This document shows, piece after piece, positions 44,912 to 54,352 of a DNA stretch of 64,000 bases. Under the pieces are notes generated by a model. It made no database searches. It was given only the letters and a program-made list of their open reading frames with translations, and was not told the DNA's origin. Numbering within the stretch: the first letter of the stretch is position 1; the number at the start of each line of letters is the position of its first letter. The position numbers and the translations under genes were made by a program. Source of the stretch: Candidatus Schekmanbacteria bacterium (lineage in GTDB: Bacteria; CSSED10-310; JACPHN01); contig JACPHN010000092.1 of assembly GCA_016188575.1 (NCBI GenBank), positions 12,676-76,675 on the forward strand. Direction: 5' to 3'.

Positions 44912-45107
44912 TCGGCATCAGTGCCTGGCGGCTCCGGCGAAAATGACCCGCCCGTCAATCGCCAACCTGCCCGAAACTGTGCTCGGTCACAGGCTCGGGC
45001 CGGCCTCGAAAGCCAGCCAGGACGATGCACCTCACATCGCCGAGAACTTCCGCGGCGCCTTCGAGTCCCTCTGGCGTCACGAAACGCTCTTCTGCGGGTC
45101 AATGTTA

Positions 45108-47012
45108 CTAATTTTCCCCGAACCAGAAGGTGCCGCCAATCCGGAGCCGCGGCTGCGGCGACAGAACAACGGAGACGCCTCCGCATTGAATGCGGTCGAT
45201 GCTCCCGTCGAGAACGCAGGGGGCGGTCCAGCCCGCCGCTGTCGCCGCCCGCTCCCACAGCCCGTCGATGTCGTGGGAGACCAAAGCCTGCTGCAGTGCG
45301 GCATGCTCCCCGCCGGCGGCCCGGCGCTCCCCGGGATTCCCAGGCCTCGCACCTGTCGGAGCCGTTCCGAAACGACCCGAGATCGTCAGGAGCTCTTGCC
45401 GAGCAGCCTGCGCAAGCGCCCCGAGAGCGCCCAGGCAGCCGACATACCGCCGCAGGAGAGCTTCATTTCCCCCCGCGATCTGTACGGCCGCGCGCACCGT
45501 CGCGGCCTCCCCGAGCGCCTTCGCCCTGCCCACGTCCACCCAACCATCGCTCCCCACTGGGGAAAGGCCCAGATCGGCCGGCAACAGCGGCCAGGGGAGA
45601 CCTTTGCACGCGTTCACCCGCCCCGCGGCACGCAGCTCGTTTAGCGGCATGTCGAAATCGATATCCGGTGGCGAGTCCGCCGCCGGCTGGCCATCGCTGT
45701 GCCCGGGCGGGACTGAGGCAGCCGTGCTCGGTGGGGAGGGGAGCGGCGAAGGGGGCAATCGATCGGCGGTGGAGTTGTCGGTTCGCGGGATCGGCAGGCT
45801 GAAGCCATGACCACCGAGGAGTACCGCGACCGCGGCGCCGGCGACTGTGAGCGCCACGAGCGGAGCGAGCCACGCAGCTCGCCGCCTTCGCGGCTCCGCG
45901 TTCGCGGACCGGGGTGCGCTGCTCGCGTGCGGCGTCGCCCCCGGCTCGGGCGCCGGCGCCTCGGCGTCTGCCGTTTCATCGCTCGAGTCAGTGCGATGCT
46001 CGAGCATCTGCAGCACCGCCGCAATGTTTCTTGGGCGATCGTTCGGGTTGCGCTGCAGACATGCGAGAATAGCTTGTTGCCAGTGGTGCGGCGTCTCGGA
46101 CCGAAAGGTCCGGGGCGGACGCGCTGCCCCGGCGAGCCGATTCCGGATCAGCTCGCGCGGCCTCGTTCCCGCGAAGGGCAGGCGGCCGGTGATGAGCTCG
46201 CAAAGAACCAGGCCGAAGGCGTAAATATCGGAAGCGGTGGTCGCTGGCTCACCCAGGAGCTGCTCAGGCGCCATATACAGCGGGGTCCCTACGATCGCGT
46301 CACCCCTGGAGGCAAGCGAGCCGCCGCGGCCGACCGCGACCCGGGCGAGACCGAAGTCGGTGATAACCGCCCGGCGATTTGCTCCATTGCGCCCGGATAG
46401 CATCACGTTTGCTGGCTTCAGGTCACGATGGATCACCCCCGCGGCGTGGGCTTCCGCCAGCCCCATACCGATTTGCCGCGCCATGTCCAGGGCCTCGTCG
46501 ACGGGCACGGGGCCCTCCCCGGCGAGGTGCTCTTTCAGACTCTGCCCCTCGATGAGCTCCATTGTGATGAAGAGGATTTCGCCGCTCCCGCTCTCGTTGC
46601 GGTGCACTCCCAGGTCGTGGACGCGACACACGTTTCGGTGAGTTACCCGCCGGGCCAGCAGAAGCTCTTTCTTCAACCGTCGAACCGCCTCGCGGTCCGC
46701 AAACCGCTCGCGGTGGAGGCACTTGAGCGCCAGCACCTCCCCGAGCCGTTCATCTTTGGCCGCGTAGACCTCTCCCATTCCGCCTTGTGCGATGAAGTGG
46801 TCGATACGGTAACGACTGCCGATGAGCGCTCCCGCCGCGAAGGTGGAACGAGCATTGTTCGCCAGCGGCGGCGCCAGCGACGGGGCGCTCGACAAGGAAC
46901 CCGTGACCGCGCTCGCTTCGTTCGCAGCTTCGGGGCGAAGCGCCTGCCGCGGCTCGCCCCCCTCTACTCCGTCTGCTGGGCCCGAATGGTCCGCTATTTG
47001 ACCAGCACGCAT
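45108..47012 (-). CDS. Membrane-spanning eukaryote-like Ser/Thr protein kinase
   Basis: About 634 residues from ATG 47012, which overlaps the stop of the upstream gene by 19 bases. A 60-residue Ala-rich N-terminal tail precedes the kinase domain (about 67-340): Gly loop IAQGGMGEVY, Lys 97, HRDLKPAN (195-202), DFG (219-221) and SDIYAFG. A Pro/Ala linker, one transmembrane helix (AAWLAPLVALTVAGAAVAVLLGG) and an extracytoplasmic C-terminal domain of about 200 residues follow; the latter has spaced cysteines (CKG, CLG, CVLD, CGG) and ends FWFGEN. The kinase looks active. It is last in a four-gene minus-strand operon, and probably reads signals through its external domain (inference). Confidence 0.9.
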   Translation of the reverse strand: MRAGQIADHSGPADGVEGGEPRQALRPEAANEASAVTGSLSSAPSLAPPLANNARSTFAAGALIGSRYRIDHFIAQGGMGEVYAAKDERLGEVLALKCLHRERFADREAVRRLKKELLLARRVTHRNVCRVHDLGVHRNESGSGEILFITMELIEGQSLKEHLAGEGPVPVDEALDMARQIGMGLAEAHAAGVIHRDLKPANVMLSGRNGANRRAVITDFGLARVAVGRGGSLASRGDAIVGTPLYMAPEQLLGEPATTASDIYAFGLVLCELITGRLPFAGTRPRELIRNRLAGAARPPRTFRSETPHHWQQAILACLQRNPNDRPRNIAAVLQMLEHRTDSSDETADAEAPAPEPGATPHASSAPRSANAEPRRRRAAWLAPLVALTVAGAAVAVLLGGHGFSLPIPRTDNSTADRLPPSPLPSPPSTAASVPPGHSDGQPAADSPPDIDFDMPLNELRAAGRVNACKGLPWPLLPADLGLSPVGSDGWVDVGRAKALGEAATVRAAVQIAGGNEALLRRYVGCLGALGALAQAARQELLTISGRFGTAPTGARPGNPGERRAAGGEHAALQQALVSHDIDGLWERAATAAGWTAPCVLDGSIDRIQCGGVSVVLSPQPRLRIGGTFWFGEN

Positions 47013-47725
47013 TCGTTGACGCCCAACTGGCTGCCCAAAACCTCGCCATAAACGCCGCGGACTGTCAACGGCTGGCCGTTCTCCAACTGGTAGAGATCTT
47101 CGTCCTGGTCGGGGCTCAGGGAGCAGCGAAGCACCTGCTGGCTCTGCTGTCCGCCGACTCGCGAGTCGGCCAGCACCAGGGCTTTTTCGTGAACCTCCTG
47201 CAGCGCACCAGAAAACTGTAGCACTGCGCCCTCGTATTTCTTCTCGGCCACGAACTCGTTCTTGCGGTGCTCGTCGAAGAAGTCCCGCAGTGTGATTTCG
47301 TAGTCGGCCGTCTCGTAGCGAGCTGTTCTGCAGCGTTCGAAACAGACCACCTCGCAACGACTCAGCGAGATTTTCTCGGTGTGGGTCTCGTCGGTTGCCA
47401 TGACGATGCCGGAAACCAGGACGGTCTTGCCGTCGGCCAGTTTGGCGTCGTTCAGCATGCCGCCGTCCGAGAGTTTGCAGGCCACGGCGCTGTTCAAATA
47501 CACAATGTCGAGCCAGGCCTCCTTGGCGCGACCGGTGATCTTGCCCACCACGTGGTATCTCCGAAACGGATTGAAGTTGCCTTGGTCCGCTTCCTTGAAG
47601 GCGCCGAGCATCTTTCCGGCGATGAACGGAGCGTCCTGGTCGCCCGGGTCGGCGAAGGATGGCGTGATCCCGAGCGCGCTCGAAAGGATCAGTAACATCG
47701 AAACAACAAAACGCGGCTGGCGCAT
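46994..47725 (-). CDS. Exported protein with two tRNA_anti-like OB-fold domains
   Basis: 243 residues with a signal peptide (FVVSMLLILSSALGITPSFA). Two similar halves, about 50-130 and 160-243, each resemble the OB-fold tRNA_anti-like domain: the second reads KKYEGAVLQFSGALQEV, LENGQPLTVRGVYGEVLGSQLG and ends with the typical ECVLVK. Cysteine pairs (CEVVCFERC) lie between them. Such domains occur in secreted or lipoprotein ligand-binding proteins. It lies 16 bases downstream of the 462-residue protein gene and overlaps the kinase gene, so it belongs to the operon. Confidence 0.75.
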   Translation of the reverse strand: MRQPRFVVSMLLILSSALGITPSFADPGDQDAPFIAGKMLGAFKEADQGNFNPFRRYHVVGKITGRAKEAWLDIVYLNSAVACKLSDGGMLNDAKLADGKTVLVSGIVMATDETHTEKISLSRCEVVCFERCRTARYETADYEITLRDFFDEHRKNEFVAEKKYEGAVLQFSGALQEVHEKALVLADSRVGGQQSQQVLRCSLSPDQDEDLYQLENGQPLTVRGVYGEVLGSQLGVNECVLVK

Positions 47726-47741
47726 CGTAGGGTCTCCTGGG

Positions 47742-49130
47742 CTAGTGGCGCTGGGAAGCAGAATCGAAATACCGAGAGATGAGATGCCTGAGCAGCGGGA
47801 GATTTCCGTCGCGGGCGGCTCGGTTCAGCGCGCACAGCGCCCGCGCCTTATCGTCCGCCGAGTCGGCGCTCGCCGCGTTGGCCGCGAACCAGATGAAGAA
47901 CGGCGCTTCGTGTCCAAATGACACCTGGCCACCGGTTCGCGCGTTGGCTAGCTCCTGACCGATCGCCACCGGAATCCGGACGGAGTCGATCTCGCCGTCA
48001 GGGGCAATGCTCACGTAGGCGTCGGGACCCAGGCGCAGCAGCCGGGAAGCGCCGGCCTGCTCGGCGGTCCAACTGCAAGTGGCGGTATCCTCGAGCAGTC
48101 GGTCGAGCTCGAGCTGGAACGGGGCAGGAAGAGCCATGAGCGGCTTCCGTGGCGGCTGGGCAGTCGCGTTGGCGGCCGCCGCAGCTTCGCTCTTCAGGCG
48201 CGCCGCCATGGCGCCCGTGCAGAGCCCCGCGTCTCTCGCATCCGGTAAGGCGCACACCTCCTTCACCGCCGCGCCATCGCGCGCTTGCAGCGCCCCGTAG
48301 TACGCGGCTTCCGCGAACCGAAGCCGCTGATGGCGCGTCGGCGCGGTCAGCGCCGTCCGGGCCGCGACGAGCTCGGGCGGTGGTGCCGCGCCGCCGTGAG
48401 TGTTCGATAGCAGCGGCGCGATTGCGGCAAGCGCGGCTCGGTAGGCCAAGGCGTCATGGTAGATGGCGCAGCGCGACTCGCTCGCGCCGTTGCGGCACCC
48501 TGCCGGCATCCGCCCCGCGACTCGACCCGTGTCGGAAACGGCCTGCTCGACCATGCAACCGATGGCCGCCGCCCCCTCCCGAAAGTGGCAAGGGGAACGG
48601 CGAAGCACTTCTTGGCGGGCTGCACCTCCGGGAGCTCCCCGCGCCGACGGCTGTCGGGGCAGGCGCACGCCACCTTGATTGGCTTCGTCCAGGAGCCGCG
48701 CCGACCAGTAGTAGACCTTCGCCCGAAACACCAGGAAATCGTCGCTTTCTTCCACGGGTTCGGATGCGATCCTGGCGCCGAACATCTCCCTTGCCGTGCT
48801 TGCCCAGAGCCCCTCGCCGCCAGGCCAGTGGCGCGTGAGGATGCCATCGGCGGCGGAATGCGCCTCGGTGAGCTCGCCCTTTCCCAGATGCGCCCGCACG
48901 GCTTCCAGCCTGGCCTTGGTCCCAAGAATCGCGCGATCTGCCGAGTAGAGACTCGAGACGTTGATCAGATCGCGGAGGATCGGCATCGCCTCGTCGAAAC
49001 GGCCGGTATCGACGAGCTCGGTGGCGTGGCTCAAGGCTGCACGTTCCTCGGCGTTGCGGTCCTCCTCCTCCTCGACGGCGGCGATCGCAGAGGGCAGGTC
49101 GAGAGATAGCACCCGAGCCCGATCGCCCAT
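47742..49130 (-). CDS. Hypothetical helical protein with TPR-like start
   Basis: 462 residues from ATG 49130; the first 100 bases overlap the upstream gene's 3' end (GTG 49112 is an alternative). The N-terminal part is TPR-like (TELVDTGRFDEAMPILRDLINV, then GELTEAHSAADGIL). The middle contains spaced Cys residues and an Ala-rich helical stretch, and the C-terminus a short beta-rich part (VSIAPDGEIDSVRIPVAIGQEL) and a helical end (RAARDGNLPLLRHLISRYF). No signal peptide is evident with this start. I do not recognise the family. It sits between the PPC-domain protein and the OB-fold protein. Confidence 0.6.
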   Translation of the reverse strand: MGDRARVLSLDLPSAIAAVEEEEDRNAEERAALSHATELVDTGRFDEAMPILRDLINVSSLYSADRAILGTKARLEAVRAHLGKGELTEAHSAADGILTRHWPGGEGLWASTAREMFGARIASEPVEESDDFLVFRAKVYYWSARLLDEANQGGVRLPRQPSARGAPGGAARQEVLRRSPCHFREGAAAIGCMVEQAVSDTGRVAGRMPAGCRNGASESRCAIYHDALAYRAALAAIAPLLSNTHGGAAPPPELVAARTALTAPTRHQRLRFAEAAYYGALQARDGAAVKEVCALPDARDAGLCTGAMAARLKSEAAAAANATAQPPRKPLMALPAPFQLELDRLLEDTATCSWTAEQAGASRLLRLGPDAYVSIAPDGEIDSVRIPVAIGQELANARTGGQVSFGHEAPFFIWFAANAASADSADDKARALCALNRAARDGNLPLLRHLISRYFDSASQRH

Positions 49131-51403
49131 CCCGTGAGCCAGGCGGCAAGCAACGGAGTCATCGCGGGCACCGCAGTGATCGGCGCCGTCTCACTGGCGA
49201 CCGCCGTAACGACATTCGAGATCTCGGCGACGTTCAGCCGCTCGTCCATGGATCGAACCCCGAAGTAGTAGCGGGTTCCTGGCTCCAGCCCACTGACCAG
49301 GAGCTGCTCGGCGGTCCCTCCGGGCCGCGGCGCCGGAGCGCGGACCATGACGGCGTGGTCGTACCAGTACTCCTCCGACAGTGTCGACGTGCGATAGCGG
49401 ACATCGTATTCCCGGGCTCCCTGGGGCGCGGTCCACTCCAGGACGACATACCCGCCACCTGCATCTGCGCGTGCGGCGCCGATGACCTCCTTGGCGGCGC
49501 TCTTCGCGCGCAAATCCGTCACTCGAGGCGGCGGCGTCTGGTCCGTGCCGGGGCCGAAGATGCGGAGCTCGTAGGTGCCTACGCTCGGACAGCATGCATA
49601 GTCGGAGGGAGACACCTTGACATAGTAGCGCTGCTTGCCCGGCGGGGTTGGCACGAAGGTCGCTTGACGATGGACGAGACCTTCTCCGCCCGTCGGATTG
49701 TCGAGCTCGAGGACCTCGCTTGTCGAGGCCGGCGCCACCCAGACGACCTCGAAGGAGGCGTCGACGCCGGCGGAGCGCAGGATCGCGATGTCGTATCGTT
49801 CTCCCTGATCGGCGTCGAAGCTGTAGTAGTGCTCATCTCCATCGGTCGCGATCACGCCCGGCACCAGCGTTCCATCGGTCTCGACGGGGGTGGCCGCCAG
49901 GAAGACGTCGTCGTCGATCGGATCCGCTGCCCCCTCCTCACGCACGCGCAGCTCGTACAACCCCACTTTGGGAGAGCCGTAGCCAGAAGCCAGCTTCACG
50001 TAGATCCACCCAGGGTCGTTCAACCGGACGCTCGCGCGCCGGCCAACGTAACCTTCGCTGACCTGGCCGAGCGGGGTCGGCTCGCCATTTTCCAGGTCCG
50101 CTTCGCGGTAGAGAGCGCCGGTAAAGTAGTAGTAGTCGAGTTTCACGTCGCTGCCGGTGGGCCGGAGCAAGTCCACGACGTAGCGCTTGCCGCCCTCCGC
50201 TGCAAAGCGATACCAATCGACATCGCCCGGATAGTCTATGGCTCGCTGCAGGGGAAAGTCCGAAGGGGCGACCACGTTTGCCCCCTCGTAGCTCTCGCTG
50301 TCGTCGTCGGGAACGGCCTCGGCCGCGATGGTGACTTCCGTGGTCTCGCCGGATCGTACGGTCGCGCCGCGGAAGCCGGTGGCGCCGATGGAGCTATGCT
50401 CGGCGATGAGGTCGTAGGTCCCGGCTGGCAGGTCGAGAGCGAATCGCCCTTCGCCATCGGTGAATGCCTCGTGGCCCGAGCGCGCCGTACGCACGCGGAC
50501 GCCGGCCGCGGAACCCTGGTCGACCTGCACCTGTCCGGCGAGGCGGCCGGTCGGGGCTACCGCCGAACCGGCAAAGGAGATCTCATAGCTGGCGGTCGCC
50601 TGCGATGAGACCAAGCTGAGCAGGTAGCCGCCCGCGAACGGCGCGGTAAAGTCGATCGTCGCCTCGTAGGCCGCGCCGGACCTCCACATCGACTTTCTCG
50701 CGATCTCGTATCCCGAAGGATACGCCAGGGAGAGGTCCGGGGAGGACGCCGTTCCGGTGAGCTTCGCGGTGGCGACCAGCCGCTGGCCAGCCGCGAGATC
50801 GATGCGGTAGCCGGCGCGGACATTGGGCGGCGAGGCGAATTCGCCGCGGATCGCTCCGTCTGCCAGACGCACTGGCTGGGCCGCAACCAGCAGGCCGCCG
50901 GTCTCCCCGCCGCCGTTGGTCAGCGGACCGGATGCGCTGCCCAGGCGCGTGCGAAAATAGTAGCTATCGGCCGCCGACCCAGATCGATAGACTCTCACGA
51001 AGCAAGTGGCCGTGCGGTGAGCTCGATAGGCGATGCGGTTGCGGACGCCGTTATCCATATACGATTGAGCTCGCGCACGGCCGAGGTAGGTCGTGCCACC
51101 GTCCTGAGCATCGGCGTATAGCTCCAGCTCGAGGTTAACCTCCGGTGCATTGTAAAGCTCGAACAGATACACTTCACCTTCATCGAGCTCCACCTTGATC
51201 CAATCTTCGTCGTCGGCAGAGTCCAAGTCGTGGAACTGCTCGGTGCCAAACTGATACACGTTTGTGGTCGTGCTCCAGTCGTCGTCGCCCTGATCTTCAA
51301 ACTCATCCTCCGCCGGCGCGGCTCCGACCAAGCACGACAGTACGAGCGCGGTCGGGATGAAGAGACGAAAGAGCGCGTGTTGCAGGCGTGCTGTTTTCCT
51401 CAA
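49031..51403 (-). CDS. Secreted multidomain surface protein: PPC-like domains, carboxypeptidase-regulatory-like and fn3
   Basis: The TTG at 51403 has GGAGG six bases upstream, better than the TTG at 51430; it gives about 790 residues. A signal peptide (FIPTALVLSCLVGAAPAE) is followed by beta-rich domains with pre-peptidase C-terminal (PPC) hallmarks (DLDSADDEDWIKVELDEGEVYLFEL; DYPGDVDWYRFAAEGGKRYVVDL; DGDEHYYSFDADQGERYDI), a carboxypeptidase-regulatory-like domain (AGQVQVDQGSAAGVRV then GRFALDLPAGTYDLIAEH), an fn3 domain (PPPRVTDLRA to RYYFGVRSMDE) and a C-terminal hydrophobic helix (TPLLAAWLTGWAIGLGCYL). It is first in the four-gene operon with the kinase last. Confidence 0.8.
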   Translation of the reverse strand: MRKTARLQHALFRLFIPTALVLSCLVGAAPAEDEFEDQGDDDWSTTTNVYQFGTEQFHDLDSADDEDWIKVELDEGEVYLFELYNAPEVNLELELYADAQDGGTTYLGRARAQSYMDNGVRNRIAYRAHRTATCFVRVYRSGSAADSYYFRTRLGSASGPLTNGGGETGGLLVAAQPVRLADGAIRGEFASPPNVRAGYRIDLAAGQRLVATAKLTGTASSPDLSLAYPSGYEIARKSMWRSGAAYEATIDFTAPFAGGYLLSLVSSQATASYEISFAGSAVAPTGRLAGQVQVDQGSAAGVRVRTARSGHEAFTDGEGRFALDLPAGTYDLIAEHSSIGATGFRGATVRSGETTEVTIAAEAVPDDDSESYEGANVVAPSDFPLQRAIDYPGDVDWYRFAAEGGKRYVVDLLRPTGSDVKLDYYYFTGALYREADLENGEPTPLGQVSEGYVGRRASVRLNDPGWIYVKLASGYGSPKVGLYELRVREEGAADPIDDDVFLAATPVETDGTLVPGVIATDGDEHYYSFDADQGERYDIAILRSAGVDASFEVVWVAPASTSEVLELDNPTGGEGLVHRQATFVPTPPGKQRYYVKVSPSDYACCPSVGTYELRIFGPGTDQTPPPRVTDLRAKSAAKEVIGAARADAGGGYVVLEWTAPQGAREYDVRYRTSTLSEEYWYDHAVMVRAPAPRPGGTAEQLLVSGLEPGTRYYFGVRSMDERLNVAEISNVVTAVASETAPITAVPAMTPLLAAWLTGWAIGLGCYLSTCPLRSPPSRRRRTATPRNVQP

Positions 51404-51481
51404 TGTCGCCCTCCATGAATTACGGTCCAACGAGCTTCCCGGCCGAGCGTGGCGCGGGGCGTAGGGGGTCTTGCAAAGATT

Positions 51482-51513
51482 GCGCCTGCGACGGAAGTCG
51501 TCGCAGGGTGCGC
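51482..51513. other. Hairpin in the 51404-51898 divergent gap
   Basis: CTGCGAC and GTCGCAG form a perfect 7-bp stem with a seven-base loop, extended by GCGC/GCGC after a three-base bulge. It lies upstream of the PPC-protein operon. This 495-base gap also holds a palindromic C/G element, the right 39-bp repeat and a TATGAT (51853-51858) that may be the -10 box of the clpC-like gene. Confidence 0.45.
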
Positions 51514-51638
51514 CCCAAGGCGTTCACGAAGCGCTTCTGATGGCGACACGGAGTGGGCATCGCCCCGGCAAGACGCACCTTTGTCCCTGATTGGCCAGGG
51601 ATTCCCTGACTCCGGGCTCGATCCTTCACCGCGCTTGT

Positions 51639-51675
51639 TCACCTCCCTCCGCTCGCGGGGGAGACAGCGGGGCGA
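51639..51675. repeat. C/G-rich palindromic dispersed repeat, copy 6
   Basis: TCACCTCCCTCCGC faces GCGGGGGAGACAGCGGGG around TC. Its layout matches copy 3 (6539) closely. It lies 28 bases from the right 39-bp repeat. Confidence 0.7.
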
Positions 51676-51703
51676 GATCAGTTTTCCACCGGCTCCGCCG
51701 ACT

Positions 51704-51742
51704 CGCGCCGGATGAAACGGACGACCTCACAACTTGAGTTTC
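51704..51742. repeat. 39-bp inverted long repeat, right copy
   Basis: Reverse complement of 35081-35119 with two mismatches. It lies about 160 bases upstream of the clpC-like start and, like its partner, next to a C/G palindromic element. Confidence 0.85.
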
Positions 51743-51898
51743 CTGTTGGCCTGCGGTCGAACACGCGGTGATTCAGGTACGAATGCCTTCTCCGTCACCC
51801 CAGCCCCGCCCTCGGCCCGTTTGTGCCCATACCCAATCCGGGGTAGTCGCGGTATGATGCCTGTCGCTACCCGTTCTCACTCTCCGGGCGGTGCGACC

Positions 51899-54352
51899 AT
51901 GATTCAAAAATACCTGCGGATGGCCACCCAGAAGGTGCTTCAGTCGTTGGACAGCGCGATGGCGGAGGCCGCGGGGCTGCGCCGCCAGGCGCTGACCTCC
52001 GAGTTCGTGCTGTTGGCGCTGTTGTCAAGTGACGAATGCGAGGCGCTGCAAGTGCTTGGCGAGCTTGTCCAGGATCTCAAGGCGATGCGCGCCGAGATCG
52101 TGGAGAAGGTGTACCAGGGGCTGGAGAACGTGCGGCCTGCGCAGGTTACGCAAATCGTGCTGACGCAGGAGATCGCCGACATTCTGCGCGTCGCGGAAGA
52201 GGAAGCGCACGCGCTCGGGGACGATTTCATCGGCACGGGTGCTCTCTTTCTTGGGCTGCTCGACGAACGCAGCGGCAGGGCCGCGGCGTTGCTGCGCGAG
52301 GCGGGGATTAGCGGGCAGCAGTTTCGGGAGGTGCTGCGGGGAATTCGCGGCGGTCGCCGGCTCACCACGCGTGACGCCGAAACCAAGCATGACGTGCTCA
52401 AGGAGTACACGACCGACCTCACCGACCTGGCGCGCCGCGGCGCGCTCGATCCCGTAATCGGGCGCGATCAGGAAATCGAACGGGTCATTCAGACGCTTTC
52501 ACGGCGCAAGAAGAATAACCCCGTCTTGATCGGTGAACCCGGGGTAGGCAAGACGGTGATTGTGGAAGGGCTCGCGCAGCGCATTTCCGACGCCGACGTC
52601 CCCGACACGATCCTCAACAAGCGGGTGCTGACGCTCAACATGGGGGAGATTGTCGCCGGCGCCAAGATGCGCGGGGAGTTCGAGGAGCGCCTGAAATCGG
52701 TGCGAGATGAGGTCATCGCCGCGGAAGGCCGGGTGATCCTGTTCATCGACGAGCTTCACACGGTAGTCGGTGCCGGCGCCGGCGCCGGCGGTTTGGACGC
52801 ACCGAGCTTGCTGATGTCGGCGCTGGCCTCGGGCGCACTCCAGGTCGTGGCGGCCGACACTCTGGACGAGTACCGCCGCTTTGTCGAAGCGAACAAGGCA
52901 CTCGAGCGGCGGTTTCAACCCATTCACGTGGCCGAGCCGAGCGTCTCCGAGGCCGTGCGCATACTCGCGGGCCTGCGCCCTCGCTATGAGGCACACCACC
53001 AGGTCCAGTATACCGATGCGGCCCTGGATGCCGCCGCACAGCTCGCCGAGCGCTACATCACCGATCGGTGCCTGCCCGACAAGGCCGTCGATCTCATCGA
53101 TGAAGCAGGCGCCCGCAAGCACCTCGCCCTGACCGCCATGCCCAAGGACCTCAAGGAGCTCGAACGCCGCCGTCGTTCCCTGAGCCACGACAAGGCGGCC
53201 GCATTTGACCGCCAAGAATTCGAGTCCGCCGCCCATCTGCAGTCCGAGATTCTCAAGGTCGACCAGCAGGTCGACAGCGAACGGCGGACCTGGCAAGAGC
53301 ACCTCGACGCGCAGGAGAAGGCCGTTCAGAAGGAGGATATCGCGGACGTCGTGGCGCGGTGGACGGGAATTCCGATTGCCCGCATGGTCGCCTCCGAGGC
53401 GGAGAAACTGGCGCACCTCGAAGAGAACCTCCACAAACGCATCATCGCCCAGGACGAAGCCGTTTCCGCCGTCGCCGACGCCATCCGCCGCAACCGCGCG
53501 GGCATCGGCGCCGCTCATCGACCCATCGGCTCGTTTCTCTTCCTCGGTCCCACGGGAGTGGGCAAGACCGAGCTCGCCAAGGCGCTGGCCGAGGCCCTGC
53601 TCGCCGATGAGTCCCGCATCGTCCGCCTGGACATGTCGGAGTACATGGAACGACATGAAGTATCCAAGATGATCGGCGCGCCTCCGGGCTACATCGGTTA
53701 CGGAGAAGGAGGGCAGCTCACCGAAAAGGTTCGCCGCAACCCGTATACGGTCGTGCTCTTCGACGAAATCGAAAAGGCGCATCCCGACGTGTTCAACATG
53801 CTGTTGCAGATTCTCGAGGACGGTCGCCTCACGGACGCACAGGGGCGCGTGGTCTCCTTTCAGAACACCATCCTCATCGGCACCTCCAATCTGGGCACGC
53901 AACATCTTTCCCCGGACAAGCAGCCGATGGGTTTCGCCCGCACTGGCGGCACGAGCTACAAAGAAGCTCGCGAGCTCGTGCTGCACGAGGTGAAGCGCTT
54001 TTTCAAGCCGGAGTTTCTTAATCGACTCGACGAGATCATGGTATTTCACCACCTCTCGCCCGAGCACGTTCTACAGATTGCGGGTCTGTTTATCCGTGCC
54101 CTGGAGCGTAATCTCGCCGAAAAAGGAATCGCGCTCACGGTCGCATCGGCGGTGGTGGAAAAGCTCGCGCAGGATGGCTTCGATGCCACTTATGGAGCAC
54201 GGCCGCTGCGGCGCGAAATGCAGCGGCAGCTCGAGAATCCCCTCGCGATGATGGTGATGCGCGGCGAGCTCGGCGAAGGCGATGCCGCGAATGCCGTCGT
54301 CGACGACGACGGCGTGATCGCTGTCCGCGTGCGCCACAAGGACACCCCTTGA
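51899..54352 (+). CDS. clpC: ClpC/ClpA-type AAA+ unfoldase
   Basis: 817 residues from ATG 51899; upstream in-frame codons look non-coding. A Clp-N double repeat (about 1-145) is followed by D1 with Walker A GEPGVGKT, Walker [14 protein letters not shown], and a short middle region with a UVR-like helix ([22 protein letters not shown]), not the long coiled M domain of ClpB. D2 has [19 protein letters not shown] and [22 protein letters not shown] tripeptide region after the sensor strand is in the place of the ClpP-binding (L/I/V)GF loop, so it probably feeds ClpP, which is not in this window. One change stands out: [11 protein letters not shown] in place of GATTLDEYRK. The stop overlaps the next start (TTGA). 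Confidence 0.88.
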   Translation: MIQKYLRMATQKVLQSLDSAMAEAAGLRRQALTSEFVLLALLSSDECEALQVLGELVQDLKAMRAEIVEKVYQGLENVRPAQVTQIVLTQEIADILRVAEEEAHALGDDFIGTGALFLGLLDERSGRAAALLREAGISGQQFREVLRGIRGGRRLTTRDAETKHDVLKEYTTDLTDLARRGALDPVIGRDQEIERVIQTLSRRKKNNPVLIGEPGVGKTVIVEGLAQRISDADVPDTILNKRVLTLNMGEIVAGAKMRGEFEERLKSVRDEVIAAEGRVILFIDELHTVVGAGAGAGGLDAPSLLMSALASGALQVVAADTLDEYRRFVEANKALERRFQPIHVAEPSVSEAVRILAGLRPRYEAHHQVQYTDAALDAAAQLAERYITDRCLPDKAVDLIDEAGARKHLALTAMPKDLKELERRRRSLSHDKAAAFDRQEFESAAHLQSEILKVDQQVDSERRTWQEHLDAQEKAVQKEDIADVVARWTGIPIARMVASEAEKLAHLEENLHKRIIAQDEAVSAVADAIRRNRAGIGAAHRPIGSFLFLGPTGVGKTELAKALAEALLADESRIVRLDMSEYMERHEVSKMIGAPPGYIGYGEGGQLTEKVRRNPYTVVLFDEIEKAHPDVFNMLLQILEDGRLTDAQGRVVSFQNTILIGTSNLGTQHLSPDKQPMGFARTGGTSYKEARELVLHEVKRFFKPEFLNRLDEIMVFHHLSPEHVLQIAGLFIRALERNLAEKGIALTVASAVVEKLAQDGFDATYGARPLRREMQRQLENPLAMMVMRGELGEGDAANAVVDDDGVIAVRVRHKDTP

